The translations under genes and the position numbers were made by a program. Source: Agrobacterium larrymoorei (GTDB lineage: Bacteria; Pseudomonadota; Alphaproteobacteria; Rhizobiales; Rhizobiaceae). Taken from it: 64,000 nucleotides of DNA. The notes below the pieces were generated by a model. The model was not told the DNA's origin and did not search any database. It saw nothing but the letters and a program-made list of their open reading frames with translations. Shown here piece by piece: positions 7,161-16,349 of the stretch. The stretch is from contig NZ_JAAMFB010000023.1 of assembly GCF_013322225.1 (NCBI RefSeq), positions 1 to 64,000 of the forward strand, read 5' to 3'. The first letter of the stretch is position 1, and every line of letters begins with the position of its first letter.

Positions 7161-9281
7161 ATGATGACCACGCAAAAGGTCGATTTGGCTTCCGATAACA
7201 CCCTATTTCCAGCGGAAAGCGCGAATGACAGGGATCGTCTGCATGGGCGAGACACGCGCAGCAGACCATTCATTAAACACATCCTTTTCTGGCTTGCCGC
7301 GTTTCTGGGTGTGCGCAGGAAAGACAGCTTGGTCAGGGACGTCGCGGAACAGTCGTCGCTGGGAATGTCCCCTGCCCTTGCCTTTTCGTCCGGCTGCTCG
7401 CTGGTTCTCGCCGCCTATGCGGCAAACACCAGCCTTGCCGGAGGACATTGGGCTGTGCCGATGTTCTATGCGGCCATAGCTGCTATTTTTCTTCCAGCTG
7501 CGGTCCGGATCATTCATCCGGCGGCCAGTCGGCTGGAGCGGATGACGATCATCCTTATCGTGACGTCCGCGTTATTCGTCGTGCGGATTATCCGCGCTCC
7601 GGTTGCCTTCATAGATCATGATGAATTCCTTCACTGGGCAACATTGAACGACATTCTTGAACTGGGCAAACTGTTCCAGACCAACCCTCTTCTGCCAGTC
7701 AGCCCGCTTTATCCGGGGTTGGAAGTCATTACGTCAGCCCTCGTTCAACTGTCCGGCCTGTCCGTCTTTGCAGCGGGCCTCATCGTGCTGGCAGTGGCAC
7801 GCGTGGCGCTGATGATGACGCTGTTTCTGGTGCTGGAAAAGATCACCAATTCGGGGCGTATCGCCTCCATCGCCTGCCTTGTCTACATGGGCTCTTCGGC
7901 CTTCTTGCTGTTCGATGTTCATTATTCCTATGAAAGTCTGGCTATCCCAATGCTCGCTGCGGTGCTGCTGTCTTCGGAAAGCAGGCGGATGGACCACGAC
8001 GACGCCGAGCAGTGGCCGATGGTTACGGTGACCGTTCTGCTGATCGCAGCGCTTGCAACGACACACCACCTCACCTCCTATTTCTGCATGTTCCTTCTGT
8101 GCAGTACGGCAGTGCTGGAATGCCTCCGGCAGGGCGCGTCTGTCATGCGGAAGAGACAGGCTATAGTGATGGCAATGGCAGCCATCATGGCTCCTGTCAT
8201 CTGGTCGAAAATCGTTGGTGACCCCACCGGAGACTACATTCTGCCCGTACTTGAGGGCGGCATTCGCGAACTCGTGCATATCGCTACGAATTCGACCGGA
8301 ACACGTAGGCTTTTCGTGTCCGACACGGGAATTGTAGCACCGGCCTGGCAACGTTACCTCACGATTGCAGGCGTCCTGCTGATTTGCATCGGCTTGCTGA
8401 CCGGTTTCTTGCGCTCGCTGGTTTTTAACGGACAATATCGCAATGTGAGCATTCTGTGGCCACCGACACGATGGCGCAAATGGCGGTCGAGCCTTCTGGT
8501 TGTCCTCGTTCTTCTGACATTGGTTTATCCGCTCAGCATTATCTTCCGCCTCACCAGAAGCGGGTGGGAGATCGGCAACCGGATCGGTTCGCTTTCCTTT
8601 CTGGGTGTCGCGGTCGTGGTTGCGGTGGCGATCGTGGCGTTTTGGCACGGCACCTCTCGCGGCTGGTTTCGTGCGACGGTGCTTGCCGCTGCTGTAACCA
8701 CGGTGCTGATTGCAGGCGTCATCAGTTCCGAAGGACCGCGTATTCTCGTTCCAGCCGGTTATGAAGTGTCGTCGGATTCCTCATCGATCGAACCCATGGG
8801 GATCAGTGCTGCGAAATGGACGAAGGATTGGCTCGGTCCGAACCAGCTTTTTGCCAGCGACCGCATCAACCGCCTGCTTCTGACCGCCTACGGCGGACAG
8901 AAAGTTGCAACGACGCTCGAGAACTGGCGCGATACGAGCCTTGCCATAACATCAGCCAATCTTGGTTCGGCGGAGCGCAACCTGCTGATTGGTGGCGGCA
9001 TTGGATATGTCATGGTCGACCTACGAATGACGACTGCCCTTCCGGGCGTTGGCGTCTATTTCGACGGCGGCGCGCAGGACCGAAACCATCGCGTCCCTCT
9101 TTCCTCTTCGGCGTTGCTCAAGTTCAATTCCGCGCTTGATGTGGACCGTACCTTCGACAACGGCTTCATGATCATCTTCGACACGCGCCGCCTCGGAAAA
9201 ACGGGAAAATCAACTCTCTCCTCAAAGCCGGGCGGAGAGATCGCACAATCCTTCGGGCGACCAAATGGAGTGTTACGATGA
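7161..9281 (+). CDS. Large multi-spanning membrane protein, possible GT-C transferase or polymerase
   Basis: I do not recognise a named family. The 706-residue product has a charged cytoplasmic start of about 70 residues, then about a dozen hydrophobic segments up to roughly residue 520, and a soluble C-terminal domain (about 535-706) that would be periplasmic. Between the third and fourth visible segments lies IDHDEFLHWATLNDIL (about 152), an acidic His/Asp/Glu loop like the catalytic loop of GT-C transferases that use polyprenyl-linked sugars. As the operon has no other candidate, it could be the polymerase or a sugar-side-chain transferase. Its stop overlaps the next start in ATGA. Confidence 0.6.
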   Translation: MMTTQKVDLASDNTLFPAESANDRDRLHGRDTRSRPFIKHILFWLAAFLGVRRKDSLVRDVAEQSSLGMSPALAFSSGCSLVLAAYAANTSLAGGHWAVPMFYAAIAAIFLPAAVRIIHPAASRLERMTIILIVTSALFVVRIIRAPVAFIDHDEFLHWATLNDILELGKLFQTNPLLPVSPLYPGLEVITSALVQLSGLSVFAAGLIVLAVARVALMMTLFLVLEKITNSGRIASIACLVYMGSSAFLLFDVHYSYESLAIPMLAAVLLSSESRRMDHDDAEQWPMVTVTVLLIAALATTHHLTSYFCMFLLCSTAVLECLRQGASVMRKRQAIVMAMAAIMAPVIWSKIVGDPTGDYILPVLEGGIRELVHIATNSTGTRRLFVSDTGIVAPAWQRYLTIAGVLLICIGLLTGFLRSLVFNGQYRNVSILWPPTRWRKWRSSLLVVLVLLTLVYPLSIIFRLTRSGWEIGNRIGSLSFLGVAVVVAVAIVAFWHGTSRGWFRATVLAAAVTTVLIAGVISSEGPRILVPAGYEVSSDSSSIEPMGISAAKWTKDWLGPNQLFASDRINRLLLTAYGGQKVATTLENWRDTSLAITSANLGSAERNLLIGGGIGYVMVDLRMTTALPGVGVYFDGGAQDRNHRVPLSSSALLKFNSALDVDRTFDNGFMIIFDTRRLGKTGKSTLSSKPGGEIAQSFGRPNGVLR

Positions 9282-10165
9282 ATGCCAGCCCTATCGATGC
9301 TTTCATGTGCGTTCATTCGAGAGACGTCGAATATCTTCTCGAGGCATCCCTCCGCTCTTACGAACAGCACTTTCCCGACAAGGGTCAGCTCAACATCATA
9401 ACCAATGATCCATCAGCGTTGAGAGGCTTTCTTGACGCCCGGGGGCTGGTGCCGAATGCTATCGTCACCGGGGATGGAGAGTGGCTTTCCGCCAGGGAAA
9501 TGGAGCTTCCGGGATGGTTTCGGCAGCAAATCATCAAACTGCGCGCCTTCCGGTTTTGCCAGAGCGAACAGTTCTGCAATCTCGGTGCAGACACGCTGCT
9601 GCTGCGCCCTATCGCCAGGTCCGATCTCATCGATCAGGGCAAACCGGTACTCTATTATTCAAGCCATAGATTTTCCGACCGTCATTATCGGTTCGAGCGG
9701 CAGCGGGTGAAAAATGTTGCAAGAATTCTCGAAATCGAACCGGATCGCGCGCTGCATTATGTGGATTTCATCAATGATTTCTTCTGCTTCGAGCGGGATT
9801 ATCTTATCGCACTTGAAGAGTTCATGGTTCTCAAATACGGCTCCGAGCCCTATGTCCGGCTGCTGAAGGGTCTCAGTGCATCCAGCGACCAGACCCGGTT
9901 CGGTGAATGGACACTCTACTCCGTCTTCGTGCTTGACGCGATGAACATGCAGCCCACGGTGCGCGATGCGCGCGGTGATTATCTGGTGCAAATTCATAGC
10001 CGCCTTGGACTTGCCTTGAGCAGGCTGGATAGCAAGATCGTTCATCTCGTACAAAAGTCGTTCAATCCCGACGTCATTCGACAGAAGCTCGGCAGGGTTA
10101 ATCCGGGCGCAGCCGCACTCGTCGGCTCCACCGCATGGGCTGAAACCGGAGCCCACGCGCGATGA
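9278..10165 (+). CDS. DUF6492-like putative glycosyltransferase
   Basis: This 295-residue soluble protein opens IDAFMCVHSRDVEYLLEASLRS, with the fold start of GT-A-like enzymes, and has a DxD-like acidic motif in CNLGADTLLLRPI (about 104-116) plus DFINDFFCFERDY. This fits the DUF6492 group of predicted glycosyltransferase-like proteins found in polysaccharide loci. The start overlaps the previous stop in ATGA (9278-9281) and its own stop overlaps the next start the same way, so all three are coupled. It may add a side sugar or modify the repeat unit. No experimental function is known to me. Confidence 0.6.
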   Translation: MNASPIDAFMCVHSRDVEYLLEASLRSYEQHFPDKGQLNIITNDPSALRGFLDARGLVPNAIVTGDGEWLSAREMELPGWFRQQIIKLRAFRFCQSEQFCNLGADTLLLRPIARSDLIDQGKPVLYYSSHRFSDRHYRFERQRVKNVARILEIEPDRALHYVDFINDFFCFERDYLIALEEFMVLKYGSEPYVRLLKGLSASSDQTRFGEWTLYSVFVLDAMNMQPTVRDARGDYLVQIHSRLGLALSRLDSKIVHLVQKSFNPDVIRQKLGRVNPGAAALVGSTAWAETGAHAR

Positions 10166-11001
10166 CGCCGATGAGAACAATTACCGGGCGCCGCATCATC
10201 CTGACCGTCACGCCTTTATGGATATTATCCACTTTGCTCGTTGTGACGTGGATACCCGAACCGGCTTCGATCTGGGGAACGCTGGTCGGGGCGGTCCTTT
10301 GTGCGCCGCTGGTGCTATATCTTCCCGGCAGCATGATCATGGGCACCCTACGCTTTAAGGGTGGCAGTGCTGCAAAAGAAACGCTTTCGATCTTCCTCAG
10401 CTTCGCCGCCTGTATTTTTCTGGGCATGGTGCTGAACCTGACCGGAAATCTCAATGCGCAAGGGTGGGTGTTCGCGCTGGGTCTGCTGGCAATCCTGGCA
10501 TGGGGATTGAACATTCTGCGCCCAGCGACCCGACCGGTATCAGCCATGCAATGGGAGCGACCGGGACGACGCTTCGTGATTTTTTCGGCATCCGCCCTTC
10601 TTGCCATAGAAGCCGTTCTTCTGGCCCGTCCCGCAGCGCTTGAGAGAATGCCCTTTCATTTCACCGAGCTTTGGATGGTCCCCAAACAGGCGTGGACGAA
10701 CAATATAGTCACAATCGGCGTCAGCAATTCGGAAGAGACGGCATCGATCTACAGCATCGACCTTGTTCTGGACGGCGCTTTGATCGCCAAGATGCCCAAT
10801 TTCGAGCTCGCCCCTTCCATCAGCCAGACCTTCGACTTTTCCGTACCGAAGAAAACCGACGCCCCTGCACGTCTGGAAGCCTGGCTCTACAAGGATGGAA
10901 ACAGGGAAAACATCTATCGCAAGGTATGGGTTACGATCAACGACGTCTCGTCGCCCAGAATGACCTTTGGAACGCCTGCCCGGGAGACGAAAAATGGATA
11001 G
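10162..11001 (+). CDS. DUF1616-like membrane protein
   Basis: The 279-residue product has five hydrophobic segments in its first 155 residues, followed by a soluble beta-rich domain (about 165-279, including NNIVTIGVSNSEETASIYSIDL). The latter resembles the immunoglobulin-like tail of DUF1616 proteins. An ATG at 10171 is an alternative start. It overlaps both neighbours (ATGA upstream, 8 bases downstream). In other genomes DUF1616 proteins sit in surface-polysaccharide loci without known activity. A scaffold or assembly role with the 706-residue membrane protein is inferred from the coupling. Confidence 0.55.
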   Translation: MTPMRTITGRRIILTVTPLWILSTLLVVTWIPEPASIWGTLVGAVLCAPLVLYLPGSMIMGTLRFKGGSAAKETLSIFLSFAACIFLGMVLNLTGNLNAQGWVFALGLLAILAWGLNILRPATRPVSAMQWERPGRRFVIFSASALLAIEAVLLARPAALERMPFHFTELWMVPKQAWTNNIVTIGVSNSEETASIYSIDLVLDGALIAKMPNFELAPSISQTFDFSVPKKTDAPARLEAWLYKDGNRENIYRKVWVTINDVSSPRMTFGTPARETKNG

Positions 11002-11989
11002 TTGCCAGAGCCTCGCACCCGGCAAACCCACAACGTCAATCGTCATCTGCTGCTACTCCGAGAAGCGTTGGGACATTCTTAAGAAGGCCATCCGCTCAGC
11101 GGTTCAGCAGTCCTGCCCGGCAGATGAGGTCGTAGTCATCGTCGATCACAACCCATCGCTTGCGCTGCGCCTGAAGGGTGAGCGCCTTGACGGCCAAGTC
11201 AGTATTTTCGAAAACACCAATCAAGCCGGATTGTCCGGTGCTCGCAATAGCGGAATCTCTCTCAGCGCCGGCGAGTTGATCCTTTTCCTCGACGACGACG
11301 CCGTGGCAGACCGGGATTTGTTGGCAACATTCGTCAAAAAGATGGAAAATCCGCTGACGCTGGGGGCGGTATCGTCCATTCGACCGCTCTGGGAAACCAA
11401 ACGCCCCGGCTGGTTTCCAGAAGAGTTTCTGTGGACACTGGGCTGCACCTATCGCGGCATGTCTCCGGGCCGGGTGCGCAATCTCATCGGCGCATCCATG
11501 TGTATACGCCGCAGGGTTTTTGATCTCGCGGGCGGTTTCGATACGGGATTGGGGCGCACGGCGAAAGCCTTGCCGTTGGGTTGCGAGGAGACCGAACTCT
11601 GTATCCGGGCTCAGAAAATCCTGCCTCATGGCCATTTTCTTTTCGAACCAGCAACCGGCTGCGACCACGCCATTCCTGCCTCTCGCGCAACGTGGACATA
11701 CTTCCTGAAAAGATGCTGGGCTGAAGGGCTCTCGAAGGCAAGCCTTTCGTTGATAGCAAGTCCGGGTTCGGCGCTGGAATCCGAGCGGGCCTATGTAAGA
11801 AAGACTTTGCCGGAGGGCGTCATACGCAACCTGGGTGACCTGCTGCGGGGCAAGCCCAGTGGTGCGCTTCGGGCTGCGGCAATCTTCGCCGGGCTTGCCG
11901 TGACCGCTGCCGGTTTCGCTCTCGGACGAGTTCGTGCCGCCCGCGCGCGGTCGACCATCACCACTCCCGTTCTCGAGCCAGGGGAATAA
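10994..11989 (+). CDS. Glycosyltransferase family 2
   Basis: A 331-residue GT-A transferase beginning MDSCQSLAPGKPTTSIVICC; the ATG at 10994 is chosen over 10967 because it follows GGGAGACG at good spacing. Family marks are SIVICCYSEKRWDILKKAI, EVVVIVDHN, NQAGLSGARNSGI and the metal-binding DDDAVADRD. A later CEETELCIRAQ matches the catalytic-base region of GT2 enzymes. A hydrophobic stretch near the C terminus (about 295-315) could anchor it to the membrane. It overlaps the DUF1616-like gene by 8 bases and ends 4 bases before the flippase gene. Probable role: adding one sugar of the repeat unit. Confidence 0.85.
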   Translation: MDSCQSLAPGKPTTSIVICCYSEKRWDILKKAIRSAVQQSCPADEVVVIVDHNPSLALRLKGERLDGQVSIFENTNQAGLSGARNSGISLSAGELILFLDDDAVADRDLLATFVKKMENPLTLGAVSSIRPLWETKRPGWFPEEFLWTLGCTYRGMSPGRVRNLIGASMCIRRRVFDLAGGFDTGLGRTAKALPLGCEETELCIRAQKILPHGHFLFEPATGCDHAIPASRATWTYFLKRCWAEGLSKASLSLIASPGSALESERAYVRKTLPEGVIRNLGDLLRGKPSGALRAAAIFAGLAVTAAGFALGRVRAARARSTITTPVLEPGE

Positions 11990-11993
11990 TTCG

Positions 11994-13352
11994 ATGGCGC
12001 TCACCATTCTCATCAGCAAGCTTCGCAGCTTTCTCACCAGCCAGGCGGCATTGCTTCTCAATGCGGGGATGCTGGGGCTTGGCACATTAATGACCGCGAT
12101 CCTCGGCTTCGTCTACTGGTGGTTTGCAGCGCGTTCATTCTCGCCGGAGGCAGTTGGCCTTGCGGCGGCGGCCATATCCCTGATGAACCTTCTTGCGCAG
12201 TTCGGTGAAGTCGGTCTTGGACCTTTTCTGATGGGAGAGATAGGTCGGCAAAAGCGGCCCGGCCCGTTTCTGACCGGCGCACTTCTCATCGCATTTTTTG
12301 CCTCTGCCGGGATGGGAATGATCTATCTGGCTATCGCGGAATATACATCGACGCCGCTTGGCCCCATCGTCAGTTCTTCTGCGACAGATCTCCTGTTTCT
12401 CGCCGGATGCGCGTTGACCGGGGTGACGCTCGTATTCGATCAGGCGATGGTCGGACTTTTGCGCAGCATTGTCCAGCTCATACGAAATGTCGTCTTTGCC
12501 AGCGTGAAGCTATTGCTGCTGATCGCTCTCGGCGTGGCGCTTGGAGGGGCGGCCAGTGGACTGGAAATTTTCACGACATGGTTTGCCGGGCAACTGATTT
12601 CACTCGTCATCGTGGCGGGGCTGCTTGCATATAAAGGGAGCCAGGTCTTTCACAGGCCAGAGGTTCATTCCTTCCGTCCGGTTTGCAGACAGGTGTTCGG
12701 CCATCACGCGCTCAGCATGGCGGTTCAGGCACCGTCTCTGCTGATGCCTTTCGTGGTAACGGTGATGCTGTCGGCGCAGATCAATGCAGCTTTCTATGCC
12801 GCATGGACGCTGCTCAACGTTGCGCTTCTCGTTCCTGCGTCGCTGGCTTCCGTCCTGTTTGCCATCGCAACCCGCGAGCCGGACTTGTTTGCGGCGCGTC
12901 TGCGCGTTTCGCTCGCTCTGTCCACGCTGGTCTGCGCGGGAGCGGCATTGACCTTCCTTCTATTTTCACGCCTCATGCTGTGGGTGTTCAATCCGGCATA
13001 TGAGGTGATCGCCGGAAATGGCCTGCAGTTTCTCGGCTTCGCGGCCTTCGGTATCGTTGCGAAATATCATTATCTGGCGGTTCAGCGGGTTCGTGGCAAT
13101 CTCGGTCGCGCAACGCTGGTTCTGGCTGGCGGTGCCGTGGTGGAAATCGCCGCCGCCGCGTTGGGCGCGCAGTCCGGCATCGCGGGCACGGCCAATTTCT
13201 GGGTGCTTGCCGTTTCGCTCGAAGGTCTCATTCTATGCCGGGCACTTTACGCGGCTGCATTTCCCGCGGTGGCGTCGGTGAGCGGGGCGATGTCTGCGGC
13301 TGTCGGCTCCATCGACAATGCAGGCGAGATCGACATTGCGGTGCGGGCCTGA
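11994..13352 (+). CDS. Oligosaccharide flippase (MOP superfamily, Wzx-like)
   Basis: The 452-residue protein has about twelve to fourteen hydrophobic segments spread over its whole length, as in polysaccharide transporters of the MOP/MATE superfamily. Early residues (LGTLMTAILGFVYWWFAARS, then SPEAVGLAAAAISLMNLL) match the usual start of such flippases. Start 11994 has AGGGGAA upstream; a longer frame from 11934 would overlap the previous gene. In a Wzx/Wzy pathway it would turn lipid-linked repeat units to the periplasmic face. Presence of this gene with an OPX protein points to that pathway rather than an ABC-exported polymer. Confidence 0.8.
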   Translation: MALTILISKLRSFLTSQAALLLNAGMLGLGTLMTAILGFVYWWFAARSFSPEAVGLAAAAISLMNLLAQFGEVGLGPFLMGEIGRQKRPGPFLTGALLIAFFASAGMGMIYLAIAEYTSTPLGPIVSSSATDLLFLAGCALTGVTLVFDQAMVGLLRSIVQLIRNVVFASVKLLLLIALGVALGGAASGLEIFTTWFAGQLISLVIVAGLLAYKGSQVFHRPEVHSFRPVCRQVFGHHALSMAVQAPSLLMPFVVTVMLSAQINAAFYAAWTLLNVALLVPASLASVLFAIATREPDLFAARLRVSLALSTLVCAGAALTFLLFSRLMLWVFNPAYEVIAGNGLQFLGFAAFGIVAKYHYLAVQRVRGNLGRATLVLAGGAVVEIAAAALGAQSGIAGTANFWVLAVSLEGLILCRALYAAAFPAVASVSGAMSAAVGSIDNAGEIDIAVRA

Positions 13353-13366
13353 AAAGGAGTTGGCAG

Positions 13367-14554
13367 ATGAGGCTTATCGACCCTATCCGGAATTTCGCTC
13401 TCTGCTTCCTCGCGCTGTTGCTTTCGCAGACTGTTTCACCTGAAGCGGCAAGGGCGCAGGCGCCCGATCAAGATGCTTTCGTCACAACGAGCGGCGATGC
13501 CTTTCAACTGAACGGCAAGCCTTTTCGCGTCGCTGGCGTGAACAATCACTATCTCACATTCGGTTCGACAGGGGAAATGACCCGAGTATTGGACGATGCA
13601 ACCGCAATGGGTGCGAATGTGGTGCGCACCTTTCTTCAGCCTGTCATCGGATCTCTGGATGGCAAGGTTCCAACCATATGGAATTCGAAAAGCACGTCAG
13701 ATTCCAGCAACCTTGGAACCAAGGGCGTCTACATGATGAGTTGGGACACCATAACCAACCAGATGGTTCCCAATGACGGACCGGACGGCCTTCAAAAGGT
13801 GGATCGGGTCATCGCGGAGGCGTCCAAACGCAATCTCAGGCTGATCATCGCCTTCGTCGATTTCTGGGCTTACACCGGTGGCGCCCAGCAGATGAACGCA
13901 TGGTACGGAAGCTCTGACAAATACACATTCTTTGCGCAGGACCAGCGGACACGCAACGACTACAAGGCATGGGTGCGGCACGTTCTATCGCGGGTAAACA
14001 CGATTACCGGTGTTCGCTATTCCGATGATCCGACGATATTTGCGTGGGAGCTCGCCAACGAACCGGACATTCATCCGGAGCCCTTGTTGCATGACTGGCT
14101 GTCCGAAATGTCGGCATACGTCAAATCTCTGGCGCCGAGGCAACTCGTGACGACGGGACACGGCAACATGAACCAGAAGCTGTCCGACATGAACATCCCG
14201 ACCGTCAATTTCGGTACGTGGCATGGCTATCCGTCTTACGTCAAAATGAGCCATTCCGAATTCGATGACCGTATCCGTGAATATTGCGGTATCGGCAAAA
14301 AGATCGGGAAACCTGTGATCCTCGAGGAATTCGGAGTTCCACGATCCGACCCCGATCAGGCAAATGCGTACAGGAACTGGCTGAATACGATCGACACATC
14401 GAACTGCGCGGGCTGGGTCGTCTGGCGGCTGGTCAGTACGCAGGACTCAGGCCTTTATCCTGAAGACGATCACGACCGGTTCGATATTCACAAGGATGGA
14501 GGCGACGCCTGGCAGGTGCTCCGCGACGCCGCCATTAAGCTTCAGGAAAAATGA
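13367..14554 (+). CDS. Secreted GH5-family glycosidase (mannanase-like)
   Basis: This 395-residue protein has a signal peptide (hydrophobic about 8-22, cleavage likely after ARA near 31) and a glycoside hydrolase family 5 catalytic domain. The acid/base is the glutamate of FAWELANEPDIHPE (E232) and the nucleophile the second glutamate of VILEEFGV (E321). Sequence style is closest to fungal and bacterial beta-1,4-mannanases (VVRTFLQPVIG, FVDFWAYTGGAQQM). As last gene of the operon it resembles rhizobial glycanases that trim nascent exopolysaccharide, so the polymer may contain beta-linked mannose or glucose; that is inference. The AAAAGGAG ribosome site fixes the start. Confidence 0.8.
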   Translation: MRLIDPIRNFALCFLALLLSQTVSPEAARAQAPDQDAFVTTSGDAFQLNGKPFRVAGVNNHYLTFGSTGEMTRVLDDATAMGANVVRTFLQPVIGSLDGKVPTIWNSKSTSDSSNLGTKGVYMMSWDTITNQMVPNDGPDGLQKVDRVIAEASKRNLRLIIAFVDFWAYTGGAQQMNAWYGSSDKYTFFAQDQRTRNDYKAWVRHVLSRVNTITGVRYSDDPTIFAWELANEPDIHPEPLLHDWLSEMSAYVKSLAPRQLVTTGHGNMNQKLSDMNIPTVNFGTWHGYPSYVKMSHSEFDDRIREYCGIGKKIGKPVILEEFGVPRSDPDQANAYRNWLNTIDTSNCAGWVVWRLVSTQDSGLYPEDDHDRFDIHKDGGDAWQVLRDAAIKLQEK

Positions 14555-14615
14555 TGAGCATTCCAGGTTTCGGAATACGAAGACCCGCGCTGACCATTGA
14601 CGTCAGTCACAACCC

Positions 14616-14945
14616 TTACCGGGAAATGAGCTGGATCTTCAGGGGAACAGCGCCGTCAGCGATCTCGAACAAACGGTCGATGTTGGGGTGAGCGCCGGGA
14701 CGATTTTTCGCATCGGCAGTATGCTCGGCAAAAATTGACAGGCCATGTTGTGCCGCTTTCGTATCGAGCTTGCCGAAAGATTGCTGCAGATATTGATAGA
14801 CAGCGAGCGATCCTTGCTTGCCCGGCTGATTTTCGATCGTTGCGACAACGACGCCAGCATCATCGACGAGATCGATACGAGCAAGGTCTTCGACTGGCGG
14901 CAGCAGTTGCAGATTGTCCTTGAACGACGCCGTGGGCTGGATCAT
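14616..14945 (-). CDS. DUF2322-like small protein
   Basis: The 109-residue product (start chosen at 14945 because AAGGAA precedes it; a second ATG lies at 14963) resembles the DUF2322 family. Suggestive stretches are ARIDLVDDAGVVVATIENQPG, GSLAVYQYLQ and ADAKNRPGAHPNIDRLFEI. It has no signal peptide or membrane helix. Function of the family is unknown. It points towards the exopolysaccharide operon and ends about 60 bases after the GH5 gene, without evident link to it. Confidence 0.6.
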   Translation of the reverse strand: MIQPTASFKDNLQLLPPVEDLARIDLVDDAGVVVATIENQPGKQGSLAVYQYLQQSFGKLDTKAAQHGLSIFAEHTADAKNRPGAHPNIDRLFEIADGAVPLKIQLISR

Positions 14946-15072
14946 CACCGGTTCCTTTCTCATGACAGGGATAGTTCGCGTTTAGCAGCATTCACTCTCT
15001 GCCGCTATACGGCAGCCGGATATCCGCGACAGCATTCAAACTCCCGTTGCCTCTTGCGGCGGAGACGCTATC

Positions 15073-15483
15073 ATGGCGCATCTACCGGATGAAAAGCTTT
15101 GGGAGGAGCAGTGCATGCGTCGGATGTGGCCAGATGAATTTTCGCCTTTGCTGGATGGAGCGGAAGAGGTTGTTCTGGATGTCCCGCCTGGAGCGGGCGA
15201 ACACCCAACAGCAGAAACGAACAGCAGAAAGGCACTGAAAGCCCGTATTCGCCGGGAGGATTTCGAGAAAATCTGGCCTTTGGCGGAAGCGCGCTATCGA
15301 CTGGATGGCAGGTTATCAGGCAAGGCCATCACCTTGATTGCCAACAATCCGCATTATCAGAAATGGCATCCAGCCGATGGTGGCAGCGTCGAGAGCGTCG
15401 CCGATAGTGGCCAGAAATATACGACGCATTATGTAGTCGTGCATTTCCTGCTGGACGATGTTCGAGAACACGCGCAGGCCTAG
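15073..15483 (+). CDS. Hypothetical protein
   Basis: A 136-codon frame starts with ATG after GGCGGAG. The product is charged and soluble (KALKARIRREDFEKIWPLAEARYR in the middle; KYTTHYVVVHFLLDDV at the end). I know no family match, and it could be a non-coding frame. It stands alone between two minus-strand genes. Support is limited to a plausible start and residue composition. Confidence 0.35.
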   Translation: MAHLPDEKLWEEQCMRRMWPDEFSPLLDGAEEVVLDVPPGAGEHPTAETNSRKALKARIRREDFEKIWPLAEARYRLDGRLSGKAITLIANNPHYQKWHPADGGSVESVADSGQKYTTHYVVVHFLLDDVREHAQA

Positions 15484-15568
15484 ATATTGCGCGCGCACCA
15501 GCAGCTGGATCGACACGGCCCCGAATCGTTCGAGAGCCGGACCCGACTTGTGGCCGCTGGTGCATGTT

Positions 15569-16339
15569 TCAAAGGACGGCTAGTATTCCGCCATCGACGT
15601 AGATGATCTGGCCGTTGACGTAATCGGACGCCGATGAAGAAAGGTAGACGGCGGTGCCGATCAGTTCTTCCGGTTTACCCCAACGTCTCGAGGGCGTGCG
15701 ACCCTTTACCCAGGCGTCGAATTCCGGGTTATCGATCAGAGCCTGATTCATATCGGTGAGCATATAGCCGGGGCCGATGGCGTTGGCCTGAATACCGTGC
15801 TGCGCCCATTCCGCAGCCATGGCACGGGTCAACATCTTTATCCCGCCCTTGGCGACCGTATAGGGTGCGACCGTCGCGCGGGCGAGTTCGCTTGTAAGTG
15901 AGCCGATATTGACGATCTTGCCATATCCACGCGGGATCATCCGTTTCGCCGCCTCACGGCCGATCATGAAGGCGCTGGTGAGATTGGTGTCGATGACCCT
16001 TTGCCAGTCTGCCGTGTCCAGCTCGACCATCGGCTTGCGATACTGAATTCCGGCATTATTGACGAGAATATCAACCGCGATCCCCGCCGCATCGAATTTG
16101 GCGAGAGCCGCTTTTATCTCCTCTTCCGAGGTGACATTGAATGAAGCAGCCTCGGCCTCGTGTCCGGCCTTGCGAAGGTTGTTGACCGTTTCAGCGACCC
16201 GCGACGGATCTGTGCCATTGATAAGGACACGCGCACCTGCGACGGCGAGCCCCTCGGCCATGGCACGACCGAGACCGCGCGATGAGCCGGTAACGAGAGC
16301 GGTACGGCCCTGAAGATTGAATATCGACTGGTGGTTCAT
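15569..16339 (-). CDS. SDR-family dehydrogenase, gluconate 5-dehydrogenase-like
   Basis: This 256-residue short-chain dehydrogenase has the cofactor loop TGSSRGLGRA (about 16-25), the structural NNAG, and the catalytic Ser-Tyr-Lys in IGSLTSELARATVAPYTVAKGG. The overall wording is nearest to 2-dehydro/5-keto-gluconate reductases. Start 16339 has AGGTAGG upstream; the longer frame to 16360 overlaps the previous gene. It lies 10 bases after the enolase-superfamily gene, in one operon with it. A path in which the dehydratase makes a keto-deoxy acid and this enzyme oxidises or reduces a sugar acid is plausible, but the substrate is not visible. Confidence 0.8.
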   Translation of the reverse strand: MNHQSIFNLQGRTALVTGSSRGLGRAMAEGLAVAGARVLINGTDPSRVAETVNNLRKAGHEAEAASFNVTSEEEIKAALAKFDAAGIAVDILVNNAGIQYRKPMVELDTADWQRVIDTNLTSAFMIGREAAKRMIPRGYGKIVNIGSLTSELARATVAPYTVAKGGIKMLTRAMAAEWAQHGIQANAIGPGYMLTDMNQALIDNPEFDAWVKGRTPSRRWGKPEELIGTAVYLSSSASDYVNGQIIYVDGGILAVL

Positions 16340-16349
16340 GTTGCCTACC

